64,000 nt of DNA from Dromaius novaehollandiae. Lineage: Eukaryota; Chordata; Aves; Casuariiformes; Dromaiidae. The stretch is from contig NC_088098.1 of NCBI RefSeq assembly GCF_036370855.1, forward strand, positions 37,141,981 through 37,205,980. Direction: 5' to 3'. Below, one piece after another: positions 18,524 to 42,085 of this stretch (its first letter is position 1; every line of letters starts with the position of its first letter). A program made the translations under genes and the position numbers. The notes beneath the pieces were generated by a model, which saw nothing but the letters and a program-made list of their open reading frames with translations, was not told the origin of the DNA and made no database searches.

Positions 18524-21500
18524 GCCAGCTCAGTCATCCTGCCTACTCTTAAGTGAAGACGGGCTTCTTTCATCCCCAGAAGTAAAGAAAAAAATGGTTT
18601 TGGTCAATTCACAACAGAGCTACAATGCCCTCATTGGTAAAAAATTGCAGGAGTTATAAACACATACAGCTTTTGTCCCATCTTAGAGAAAAAAAATACC
18701 TTGATAATATGCCTGTAAATGAATTAGAGCTTTGGGATAGCTTTGAAAATGTTATTTTACCAAGACATTGGTTGGAAACAGACCATTAAAACATTGCATG
18801 AGACTGAAGATTTTAGGTTCTAAACACAAGACATTTCAAGAAAATGATCAGGATGGGGCAAAGAAAGGTCAGCCAAATGCAGAAACAAGTAACTCCAGTG
18901 AGTTAACAAAACAATCCATCAAAAATCAGGGAATGCTAACAAGTTGAGGATGGAGACAACTCCACCATGCTTTATAGCCTTCAGCACTGCCTGAAGCCTC
19001 AGCAACCTTTCTTCCTTGTAAAGTCTTGAAAAAGAAGCTTAATGTCAGGTTTCAACTGCTAGGCAACAGATTTTCACATTTTTATTTGTAGCAAGCACTG
19101 CTTATTAAACTTTACCAAGTTCTCAAACATGTACTCATGACATCTAATGGAATTAATAAGGAACAAATGTATCAACCAAGGATGCAATGATATTTTGAAC
19201 AGAAATGCTTGTAAAGATGACTTGCAAAAATAAATTTTCCACAGACTTTTTTTATTGCTGCATCTTGGCTGTTTGAGTTAGCAAATGCTGGTTTTTTGAC
19301 AGAAATCTGTCAATAAATCTGTTTGTTTTTTTTTTTTTTTAGTGAATACAGCAATATGTCTTGTAGCCATCAGTGTCTCTACAGGAGGAAATACAACAAA
19401 AATACCACAAAGAATCCTAATCATGGATTCACTGGTTTAAATAAATGTAGTTCACAGGAGAACTGCTGTTTACAGTCCTACCAGTTGCTTTTTCTGGAGT
19501 ACATATAACTAATGTCTTACATAAGCTGTTTTACTCCTCCATACAGATTCAGGTAGAGCTTCAGATGACAGAAACTTGAGGGTCATGCTTCTCAGATAAA
19601 AAGTATGCTCCTTGATTCCCTTCATCTACTGTGCAAACACAATCCATCTGGCCAAGCAAGCTTTGAGAATGTTATCGGGGCTTACTGAAACAGTCACTAG
19701 GTTTTGAGGACTATAATTATTCTTTCATAACTTCATAATTTACTTCAACTAATCCATTCATAAGTGTCCTCCAATTCTGACTTTACACAGAAAGAGCCTG
19801 TGCCCAGCCCTTTTCCTTTTTGTGCAGAGAGCTGGTTGCTGCTGCACTGCCTCAGATGCCAGTCCCACCCGCAGCCCTGCAGTGGCCCCTACCCAGCACA
19901 TTTTCTGGAAGATAATGCCAAATTAAGATGGTGCCTCTCATTTTGTTAGAACGGTATTAGGGCTATTACCATACGGTTAAAATAAAATAAAACATAAAAC
20001 CCAAACTGGAACACAGAGCAAATAAGTATTGGACACCATGCCAGTCTCATATCGTTTATCTGTGCTTTCATCTTCATAGTGAGCGATAGGCATATTTTAT
20101 GTCTCCAGCACTAAGAACTGCTATCTTTGCCTCCAAACCTGTTCTCTCTATGGCTTAGTTTCAGGCCCAAATAATCTGTAAAATCCCCCTCTCTGGGCAC
20201 ACAGGCAGCCTGGAAGGTGCAGGAACCCGCACAGCTACCTCCTGCAAAGCACATCTTGCCTACAGGGACAAGGTCCCTGACAACTGGAGGTGCAAACCTG
20301 CCATGGACTATGCTTTTTACCCATTAACTAAGAAACTGCTTGGTATAAATAATCTCTCTCCAAAGGGACTTCCACATGAAGTGCTATATGTTGTTACTTA
20401 GATGACTGTAATGGGCTTAATTTTACCCCTAATCTCAACTTTTACATAAACAACATACACATATGCAGACACATATGCACATATAATAATCTATAATATA
20501 CACACATGCAGTGTCTATAAACACAACAAACTGTGCTTATTATCCAGAGGCTATTTAACTCACTGCTGACATGCAGCCTCCTTGGGGGTACAACGTAACA
20601 GCAAATTTGTGTAGTGCTTACATTCATGGACATGTGGGGGATTTTGGCCAGAAATACAGCACTGCTGTTGGCTCTGTGCAGTGCCTGTTACAATGTGGAT
20701 ATAAAATATGTAATTCTGATCTAATTAGCCAACCTGGAGTCCAGTGAGAAGAGGCATGGCAAGCATCTAGCTTAACACAATAAGTTTTCTGTCTCTTAGA
20801 GAACTGAAATGACAGATATAACAGCACCCTAGCTCCTCATACTACCCTGAAGCATCAGCTCCTTCAGACTTGGGGAGAAGTCATACTTACTCATTTTTCT
20901 AGGCAGAAATGAGACCATTATTTCTGTCTGCTCTCCAAACCAGAGGTTTTATCTTTTAAAAGAAAATATGAAATTGGTCAAAGCAGCAAGGTGACAATTG
21001 TTTTTAATGGATGGATTCTTCTGACAGGAATACCTAATTGTCCTTGATGAACTATATTCTTTTTTCAGTTGTGTCCATGTGACTCTCTTGAAACTGGGTC
21101 AGTGTAATAAAAAGAAACACTAGAAATATTAGAAATTACATCAGAAATTTTTAAAGAAAAAAATGATGAGAAGGAAAAAGCTGACCTATTCCATTTTATT
21201 TGCTCAGTCAATAGAAACCAAATCACCTTCTTTAAGAATTTATATGCTAATCCTGGTGTCCAGTAACATGCCTTTTATACAGTATTTTAAAACACAGGAC
21301 TGACAGGAATAATGCTTTAGCATGTATTTGTAGATGCTTATTTGTTCACAAATTCTTTGACAGTATCTGTATTGCAAGGCACTTTAAGGAACACTGCAAA
21401 AGAAAAGATCTATAATATTAAATGCATTTCAGTCAGAGTATCACAATAGTTTTTATACCAGTGGTATAAAACATTATTATTGTATGAACATTATTATGAA

Positions 21501-22308
21501 AAACAGACAGTTTCCTATCTGTGTTTTCCTTGTTTTGAAGGCTGCTTTAGGATAAAGTGTTTCAATTTAAACCAGATAACAGAGTCTTAGAATGGCTCCA
21601 CTTATTTCTGTAAATTATATGCTTAGAAGGCAAATCTTTCTCAAAGTTTTAGAAGTCTTAGATGAATGCATGATATTTTAGTAAGATGTGATTCTCATTT
21701 GTGTCGTTAATAATTCTGATCATCTTTATTTCAGCAATAAATATACTGAGTATATTATTGAAAAATTAATTTAATAAGTTTCACAGTTGGCAGAGATGGT
21801 CAGTCTTCTGTAAATCAGGCCTGGTAACTGCCTGTCTGAAATATAACCTCTGTCTTGCAAAGTAAGTCATCCCAGCAAGCTCCCCATCAGCTTTCATGTA
21901 AAGCTGTCAGGCGATGAGAAATCATCTGATTCACTTGGTAGTTCATCCTGGTTAAAAAACATTTGCCTCATTTTGAATTTGAACTTGTCTGGCTTTGGAT
22001 TCCCGCTATTAGTTCTTTCCTTGTGCCTGTCCTTGCTGGAGTAATGATGAGCTGACCAAACCAAACTCTTCCCTGCCCTTTGCCCAATTTTTAAACTACA
22101 TGCAGAATTGCAGTATCAGTTTTACTAATGCTCAATACAGAGATAAAATCATCTCTTCACTACTCTCTTATTTCATATTCAAGAATCACCTTAGTCCTTT
22201 TGCTACAGTAATTTACTGAGATACTTGTTAGGTTTTGACTCTCAGATTCTTTATGTTGTGTAAGAGTTGTCACTCTTATATCCTTTACAACGTTCCTAAC
22301 TTTTCAGG

Positions 22309-22332
22309 AGATAGCTTTTCAGATAGCTTTTC
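22309..22332. repeat. 12-bp tandem duplication
   Basis: AGATAGCTTTTC occurs twice in direct succession, with a related CTTTTCAGG just upstream. Confidence 0.85.
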
Positions 22333-24519
22333 AGTCTTTGCTGGCTGCCTTATTCTTACCATTGTATACCATACTAACAGTGCCACATCACTTCAAATTT
22401 GATTAGCAGTGATTTGATATTTACTTTCCAGGCCATTTAGGGAACCCAAAGAACCTCAAAGGAAGCATCCCTTTTCAAAGACAATTGTCCCATGGACAGC
22501 TATACTTTGAACTGCTCATCCCATTCTTCATGCACTGAATCTGTGCTTTACACCTTACAACACCAGTACAGCTATGCAATTACCTTCTAACAGCCAAGTC
22601 TGAAGGGGCATCACAGGTTTGTTTGGTAAGACCTATTTTTCCATTAGACACACATAATATTCCTATGCTTCATTTAATCGCCAGTTTTCTTTCTTGTCAT
22701 TACTTTTCTTGTCGTCACCTATTCCTCCCCACAGCTGAAGGTAAGAATGCCGCAGTGAGGAGGGGTGAATCAAAGTCTGCGCATGGGCAGAAGACAAGAC
22801 AAGTATGAGTACAAGCATATGTGCAGTAGGCAACTATCACTGCCAAACAATCAGTTTGTGGACTGGTTGGTTGCTATCACACTGTTGGTGATCTGGATGG
22901 AGATGTGTAGTTCATTTAGGGAAGTTTCCCTGATCCAAAGCAGCCTGGCTTTGCTCAGAGAAGCTCATTCCTTTCCTCACCTGTGCAATCATCACTGCAC
23001 TGAGTAGCATTGAAACAACTGTGATTCAGGATGTCCCCAAGGCATCCACGCTTTCTTTCTATGTTCCAGCTCCCTGTATAGTACCTTTTGCATTATTCAC
23101 TGGCTGTTCATCCAGTAAGTATGAAACCTTTCTTTTATTATTACTGCTTTGACTCACCTGCAGTCAGCGCACTGCAAGGTCTCACCACTCATCAGCTTGC
23201 CACATCAATCTCTCTGAGTATGAAGGAACCTATGGCATGACTGACTTCCCCATCGTTTTCTGCACCATGTAGCAACACGTTACTCTGGCACAGAGTTTCT
23301 TCTTTTATGTATCCCATGAAGTAAATACAGACCTGCCAGCAGTCGCATTGGTCTTCCATGTTTGAGAACACTGGCATAATTGTTTAAAAAAAGGTTTGCC
23401 AGGGACTGATATTAGTCTAGGTAGCTTATAATTACATGGGTCCTATTTTCACTTTTTTAATATTGGCATAATCTTACCAGTTTTGCCTTCCTCTGGAATT
23501 TCCCTGGTACACAAGCATGCGTTTAAAACAAGCACTTCTGCTTTTTTCCTTTTTCATTCTTAACCCTCTTATGGCTTATATCTAGTAAATGGGCTTTGGG
23601 GAGAGGCGGATGTTTGCTTTTGTTCCTAGCTCATTTTAAAACCTATCAACCCTACAAACGGTTGGTTTACCCTCTTCTGTTTAACTGCCCTCATTATATT
23701 CTGCCTGTCATAATCTTAAATGTCTACTAATTGCTTAGCAATACCATTCTTTTTTTGCCCATATTTATGTCACTGATGCCTAGGAAATCATCTTCAATGT
23801 CATGATTCTCTTGATACATTAAGTCCAAAATAGGCTTGTCACATACCGTGTGCTCTATTGTTTGTGTTAAGAAATGAAAGATGAGCCATTCCTGAAATTT
23901 TACTGGTGGTTCATAGCTGGTCTCTCAGGTCCTCCAATACAGATTTTCTAAATAGATGCCTATCACATCACTTCCTCTCCTTCGCCTCACACATACAGGC
24001 AGAATATAGACAAGTTTCTATGAAGAAAATCAAACTATTTTTGGTTTGATTAGTGTTCTTTTACTGATTCCCAGCAATGTCCCTTTCTTGGGTTTTGCCA
24101 GTTAAAATGATGCATTCAAGGTTCTCTGTATCCAATTTGTTAATAATTCTGGTACCACTTATGGCTTCTTCAGAGCAAGTTATAGTGTCCTATACTTGCA
24201 CTTTTCCACTATTTTTATGCTTGCAAAATAGTTTATAACTTCATATATATATATATTCCAGCCATTCAAATTGTCCAAGAAAGTTTCAGAAATGCCACTC
24301 ATAGCACATTTCTTTTCATCAGGGAAATTTTTAATTCCTCAAGTTTGTTTCCCAGACTGCTAGTGTAAATACAACACCATGTATTAATCCTCGCCAGTGG
24401 ATTCCAATCCTTCCAACCACTGCGGCTGCAACATGGACGCATGTACCACAAAGCCGAGAAATCATATTTGTAGCAGCTGAGTACCCAACAATTCATATTG
24501 AGTATTTTCTGCTTTTCCA

Positions 24520-24890
24520 GCTTCTCGGGGTGCCAGGGCATTGCAGGGGCTGGCAGCTCCCCAGGGGTGGCAGTAGTGGGGGCTGCTGGTGGCGCCTGGA
24601 TCGGTCCCCCTGCCCTGAGGGCGCAGGGCACCAGGGACACCTGGAGCAGCCCCAGACCCGGGGGGCATTGGGCATCGCTGTGGGGCCAGGTCAGGCCGAG
24701 GCCAGGCTGGGTGAGCACCCGTGGGTCGGGCCTGGGGCCGGGCTCAGCAGGTCCATGGCTGGGCAGGGGCAGGGCTTCGACACCGCCGGAGCTGTAGCTC
24801 AGGTGGGGACCAAGCATGAGAGCCTCAGCCTGGCAGCCAGACCTCACCTCCAGGAGGGGGGATGCTGCAGGGCCCCGACACAGGGCTAAA
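24520..24890. other. Isolated GC-rich block in AT-rich desert
   Basis: About 370 bases of strongly GC-rich sequence with several CpGs (GGGTCGGGCC, CCGCCGGAGC) sit abruptly between AT-rich flanks. Open frames of 100-180 codons run through it on both strands, which is expected where stop codons are scarce. A splice-acceptor-like TTTTCTGCTTTTCCAG lies at its left edge on the plus strand. It could be a GC-rich transposon fragment, a lone exon or promoter of an unannotated RNA, or a processed insertion. No protein family is recognised. Confidence 0.45.
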
Positions 24891-27800
24891 GAGTGAGATT
24901 GCAGAATAACCCAGAAAGAGATTTTTACTCACACTTCCACAGGATGCCAATCTATTTGCAAAGAATCACAAACAGAAATTTGCAGATCTTACAATCCTGG
25001 AGAATCTTGCTGTTGTATGTTGCATTTTTGCCCTGGATAGATTATATCTTCATGTTCTTTGCTGCAAGTCCTTAATAATTAAAATTCACATTAAAGGCAT
25101 CTGGGAAATGAAATGGTTTGTGAGAATAACTACAGTTCAGTCAGTCCTGGGAATACCTGCACTACAGTTATGCCATTCTAACAAAGGCATTCTCATGGAG
25201 GACAACACCTGTCTAGCAAACTTATTTTACATCTTAAATGTTTTATTTCCTATAATAAATATGGCACACCAAAACATTGTTTTGAGTGATGTTGTCAGAG
25301 AGCACAAGAACTATTATTATAGCTTAATTATTAATAATATAACAGGAACCGGAGAGACTTGGATGGGTAGCTTTAAAAGATGCACTGATCAGTCAGGCGT
25401 ATTCAGGACAATATCCAAACTTTCCAAAACTGAGGCACTTGGAGAACAATTTCAAGGTGTGAATACAAGGGGAAGAACTTTTTAAGAAAGGAACCTTAGG
25501 AAAAAGTTTTATTTCCTCCTCACTCCTAGCCCAGACCTTTATTCACTCTCCTTTTCTTCTTTTCCTTGGGAAAAGCATTAAAGAGAAAATAACTTATAAG
25601 TAATTATAACAAATGAATATAACATTTACCTGATGGCTTTCTTTTGAGTGCCTTTTTTTTTTTTTTTCCAGACCTTCAGCCCCTCTCATTATCTGAGCTC
25701 ACCCTGAGCATGTTGATGCATCTGTATCACTCCATTTTGCCCCCAGTTTTGCTGTTCCTTTCACTCAGCAGTTCCTTTACTAATTCAAGAAGTAAAGGAT
25801 TTGAGGGATGTTCATTCCAGGCACAGCAGCAGAAGAAGAAACACTGAACAAAATATTTAGAGCCTGAACAGAGCCTTCAACCCTGCAAGTGAAAATGCCA
25901 AGAGGAAGGAGGGACTGAATGAATGGCGGAGCAGCATGCTGCTTGCTGTTCTCAACACGAGCTCAGGATGCTACTTGTCAACGAGAGGAGCTATTAGAAA
26001 CACTTGGGGATGCTATTCAGCATTGCCATATGTGTCTCACTGTGGGTATGAAAAAGATAATATAAAGTGGCAAAGGATTCATAACTGCTTATGCTAGAGG
26101 GAATGACATTTACAGACAGTTTCACTTCAATGTAGAGAAGTGATTTTTTTTAAAAAAAAGAACGATGTCTTTTTCTTTACAAGAAAAAATAACAGTTGTC
26201 CCCTGTGAGCATTGTTTCTTACCTAGAAATCAGATTCTATGATTTACTTGTTTCTACAAATTAGAAACAAATTTTATGCTGCACAAAGTCTCCAAACACA
26301 TTACTGAACCTGTCAAGTACATCCCCATGGTACACTGAGGCTCTAAGCATTGCATGAGTGGGTAAAATATGTTCAGGTTCATATGCCTTACTCTTCATCT
26401 TCAGTACCTGAACACTTGTCTTTCTTTTTGGAACAGACTGTATCTTTTTAATACATTAACACTTCTTAACATTTTATTTGTGTTTGCCATCATTTAAGTA
26501 ACCTGAAGTATTAATCTCAGCTTAGATAAAAATACCTACTATATCTTTTGATGGATAGGTTGATGTTACTTGTGATTGCCAATTAGTAGAACAGTGTGTA
26601 CTATCCCTCCTAGACCGGGTGTTCCTGTCAGTCATGTTAGAAACACAAATTCACACATTTCATTCATGGTAGTTTCTTTGTGAAATAGCAAATACTTCTT
26701 AAAAGGTATTTTCATGCAGTTGTAATTAGCAACATAGTTAACTTTTCCATTTTCATTTTTGTCAGAAACCATTGCTAACATGGTGAAACTCAGCTGTTCC
26801 ACTGAAGCTGTGGGGAAAAGTACATGTTGCCAAGTCAGTCAGGTGTTCCTCTTAAAACAGATTTATCTGGAACTTATCTGACTAAATGTGGGCGTCCACA
26901 AGTTAGGTGAAATGAATCCACCTTAAGTGGCTAGTGACTATATACAGTTATTTTGATCTACTGTGCAGGGTATTTATGCTCCTGGAACTTATGCCGCAAA
27001 AGTGCTGTCCGATCCTTTTGTCTGATTCTGCTTCATTACAAAACCGCTACCATAGTGTTGCTGCCTCAATGGCAGTTAGCTACAAGGAGTTCAAACAGCT
27101 GTTCACTGTCAGGCCTCTGCAGCAAAAGACACAGTGAATCTTAGGGACAATAATGAAAAGATATGGGGCCATAAAGTAAGATATGGGGCCACCTTTACAA
27201 ATTAGATTGTCTTGTAAAGTCTATTTCTTTAAGAACTGTGAAAAATGTTCCCTTCCAATGGATTAATAAAAAAAATTTAAAACAGAAGTTCTGTAAAAGT
27301 ATTTTTAGGGAGCTATGTAAAAGTCGAAGCACACCAAATTAGATGGAAAAGAGGCATTCTGTCTTCTGTATTCTGTCATATTCAGAAGACAGAATGCATC
27401 CCAAAAAATGCCTCCCAGAAAACACCTTCCAAATTAAATTAACACTATTAAAATAAAACAGCTTGACAGCTATCACAGACAACTAAACCTGCAGATTCTA
27501 ATAAGCCATGCATATCAGGTTATGGTAAAATGTAGTATTTTCTGTAGCTCAGATAGAATTTTCTGTTCTAATGTCTGCAGTCTGGGATAATATAGTACTT
27601 TAGAATTCCCACGCAAGAAAAGACAGTAATCACAAGTTCCAAGCAACAGAGAGAGGAAAACAGAAATGATGAAACACAGTAGTCGCTTGCAGCACTTTAC
27701 TGTCAGCAGGAAGATGTGTCTTCTGACTGTGTACCATGGCAGAGGATTCTTAGAGAAAGGTAGTCTACTAAAATTGAGCTGCAGTTGGTTTCTTATGCTT

Positions 27801-29589
27801 TGTTGTGTTTTCTGTTAGAAAAATGATGCTCACAGTTCTGCTGTCAGCAGCTGTACCCCTGGGCCTATTCAGCATACAGAATTCATATGGGTTATCTCTC
27901 CCATAGCCCTTCTAAAAGCTTCAGCTTCTGTGCAAGCAGTGGGAGCAATTCAAGCATTTCAGACATCAGTTAATTCTTTCTCACTGGAAGATGGCTTATA
28001 TTTCCCTCATAGTGTTCAATACAATAACATACTTGACTGAAGACTGATGAAAAATCACCCATGCAGAAAGTACCAGAACCCAACAGCTATCTTTTTGACC
28101 AATAAGGTTTAACTGACATACAGATCATTTCTATTTGAAGGAAAACTGAAAAGTACAAATCAGGTGTATTCTTTAGTATAATCTTGTTTCTTTATAAAGA
28201 ACATATATAGAATCTCATTTCCTTGAAAACAGTAGAAAGACACAAGAACAGGGAGGGTTTTTTCCCCACAGTTTTCAAGACAGCCTTCCACACAGTTCTG
28301 TCACTCGGAGTTTCAGACTAAAGTTGTTTTCTGTTGCCCTTCTTTTGCCTTTGCTGCTTACGTAGTGCATTTTGTCTCTGATACAGGCAACAGCAGTGTC
28401 TTAGCAGATGCATTTGCAATCAGCTACCAGGGAAAGCCCCAACCTGCTTGGCCTCATAAGCAGCCTGTACTCTTGAGCATTGACTTCCATCACCTCTGAC
28501 AACCTTAATCCAAAACTGATCTTACTTGCTTCTTTGACTGAGACCAGAAGAGGAATAGCTAACATCCCAGTCAGTTTTACTGGCTATTCATGGAAGACAT
28601 GATTAACAGAAGCCAGTATCACTTTCCAGCAAAACACAGTTTTTATAATGACTTGTTGAAATCACTTACACACCCACAAAACTGCTAATTTATTTAAAGA
28701 AAAGATACTTTTGAAGATTTTGTCTGCATTGATTTTTAATGTTTTTTCTATTTGCTTTATTTACATTTGGAGAAAATAAAAAGGTAAAAAAGAAATCCAT
28801 TTTGTATGTGAATATGATATTGTTTGGTAATGAGGTTTCTTGCTCCAGGAAATTTGATCTTTGTTCTCCTGGCGGCATTCTCTATTCCTTCTCACACAGC
28901 AGAGCATTAATATTATCTGACAGAGAAAAAAGGAAATTGCACTGTGATGCCTTTTCATAAGCATTATTTTTCTTACCACTAAACGATCACTAGAGAGAAG
29001 TTGTGTTGCAGCAGTTTGGGCTAGTTTGTGTGGACAGCTTTTAATTAAGGTATGACATTCAATTTGACAAGGCAGTAATCCAGTTCTTGAGTGTATGAAA
29101 CACTATCAAAGACTCCTATGGTCAAGGAACCTCACAGAACATTTTTCTCATGCCTTTTTTCATTGCCTGCTCTCACATCTCTGTTTAAAGCATTTTATCG
29201 TGGACTTTTTTTTTTTTTTTTACAAATATTTAAACACGAATATAACTTTATTCACATGAATAGGGCCACTGAAGTTTGATGGAATGAAAGCTGTGTTTAA
29301 TTATATTCATTACAGGCGTTACTTGCGATGAGCTCCATAGGTACATTTGCTGCATTTGAAAGTCTTACGATGACGTTAAAAACCAAATTCGTACGTGTGC
29401 ATAAATCTTGCACAGGTTTCTCTCTCTACTGACATATTATTATAGATATGTTTTTTTCCACTTAGGCCACAAATATCACTCCAGTTCAGCATTCTGTCAA
29501 ATAATTGCCCTTTATTATACGTTTGAGGGGCAGCTCGGTAGTTTTAGAAACTTTATGGAGACAGGACCTCTAGACGAGACCCCCCTCAC
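24891..29589. other. Intergenic, AT-rich, upstream of RAB21
   Basis: No gene is recognised. A 125-codon open frame at 25108-25485 has no recognisable domain. A perfect 15-bp hairpin lies at 27354-27397, and a direct repeat of ATATGGGGCCA (20-bp period) at 27161-27191. Confidence 0.55.
27354..27397. repeat. Perfect 15-bp inverted repeat
   Basis: The left arm GCATTCTGTCTTCTG (27354-27368) is exactly complementary to the right arm CAGAAGACAGAATGC (27383-27397), with a 14-base loop. A competing partner (AATGCCTC at 27407-27414) can also pair with GAGGCATT at 27351-27358. Confidence 0.9.
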
Positions 29590-29783
29590 CCAACTGCCGA
29601 CCTCGGTAAGCGGCTTTGCCTGTGCTAGCCACCCCGGCCTGCCTTTACAGGCAACGGAAAAAAACGGTCGCTCCCGGGGTGCGATGCAGCGGCGCTATTC
29701 CTGCTGCGCCCGGCGACGCGCGGGCCGGCTCTGAGGAGAGCCGCTTCCCTCCCGCCACCGGGGCCTCCCTCAGCGGCGCCGGC

Positions 29784-29883
29784 GACATTTTGTCAGGGGT
29801 ACCTACACGCGCCTACACACAACTGTGGATGTCGACATTTTGTCAGGTGTCCCTATACAGTTATACACAGATGTACGTGTGCA
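29784..29883. repeat. Imperfect 50-bp tandem duplication
   Basis: Both copies start with the identical 14-mer GACATTTTGTCAGG (29784 and 29834) and continue with related CCTA-ACAC-rich sequence that has diverged. The spacing is exactly 50 bp. The unit lies about 520-620 bp upstream of the RAB21 start codon. Confidence 0.75.
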
Positions 29884-30362
29884 CACAGTTACGGGAACAG
29901 GAAGGGGCAGCACGCCGCAGCCCCCCGCAGCCCCCGCCACTCCCCCGCCCCGGCCAGCCGGCGAACGCGGCCCCGCCCCCTCCCGCCCAGGAGGCCCCGC
30001 CCCGCCCCGCTCACAACCCCCCCTCCCCTCCGGGAGTTTTGGGCGGGGCCTTTCGCCGCTGCCGCGTCCACCCCTCCCATTGGCGGCGGGGGGGAGGCGC
30101 GTGACCCAGCGGCGCGTGACGTAGGAGGAAGAAGACGCCATTAGGGGGGAGGGGGAAGTAGGGCGGTCGGCTGTGGGGACGTTTTGGCTCTCACCTCCCC
30201 GCGCTGCTCCTCCCCCGCGGCCTTGGCGGCACCTTCCCCCCCCTCGCCCCGCTCCGGTTCCCTGCCGCGACACCCCTTCCCTCACCCCCCCATCCCCCCC
30301 CGCGGGTACCCGTCCCGCCGGAGCCGGTGGGTGGCGGCGGCGCCCCGCGGCGCGGGCGGTTC

Positions 30363-30368
30363 ATGTGA
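30363..30368 (+). promoter_or_regulatory. RAB21: Start-stop upstream element (ATG-TGA) in RAB21 leader
   Basis: An ATG is immediately followed by TGA, 40 bases before the RAB21 start codon and in a different frame. The flanking context (TTC before ATG) is weak for initiation. It matters only if the mRNA begins upstream of it, which is likely but not visible. Confidence 0.55.
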
Positions 30369-30402
30369 GGCGGCGGCGGCCCGGCTCGGCGGCGGGGCGC
30401 GG

Positions 30403-42085
<11,683 letters not shown>

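Larger units (their letters stand above)
14291..24519. other. Intergenic, AT-rich
   Basis: No gene, RNA gene or clear transposon is recognised. The longest open frame (15278-15736, 152 codons) has no domain, no coding-like partner and AT-biased composition. Simple sequence includes a TAAAAA run (18497-18523), a CA/TA-rich stretch (20450-20515) and a 12-bp tandem copy of AGATAGCTTTTC (22309-22332). Confidence 0.55.

Noticed and set aside
25108-25485. 125-codon open frame near 25 kb
   Set aside because: No recognisable domain or splice context, and codon composition like its intergenic surroundings.
29803-30285. 160-codon reverse-strand open frame over the RAB21 promoter
   Set aside because: Same GC-content artefact, with no recognisable domain.
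30184-30402. In-frame N-terminal extension of RAB21
   Set aside because: The frame is open for 73 codons upstream but contains no ATG; it begins at a TTG. The protein matches RAB21 only from the ATG at 30403.
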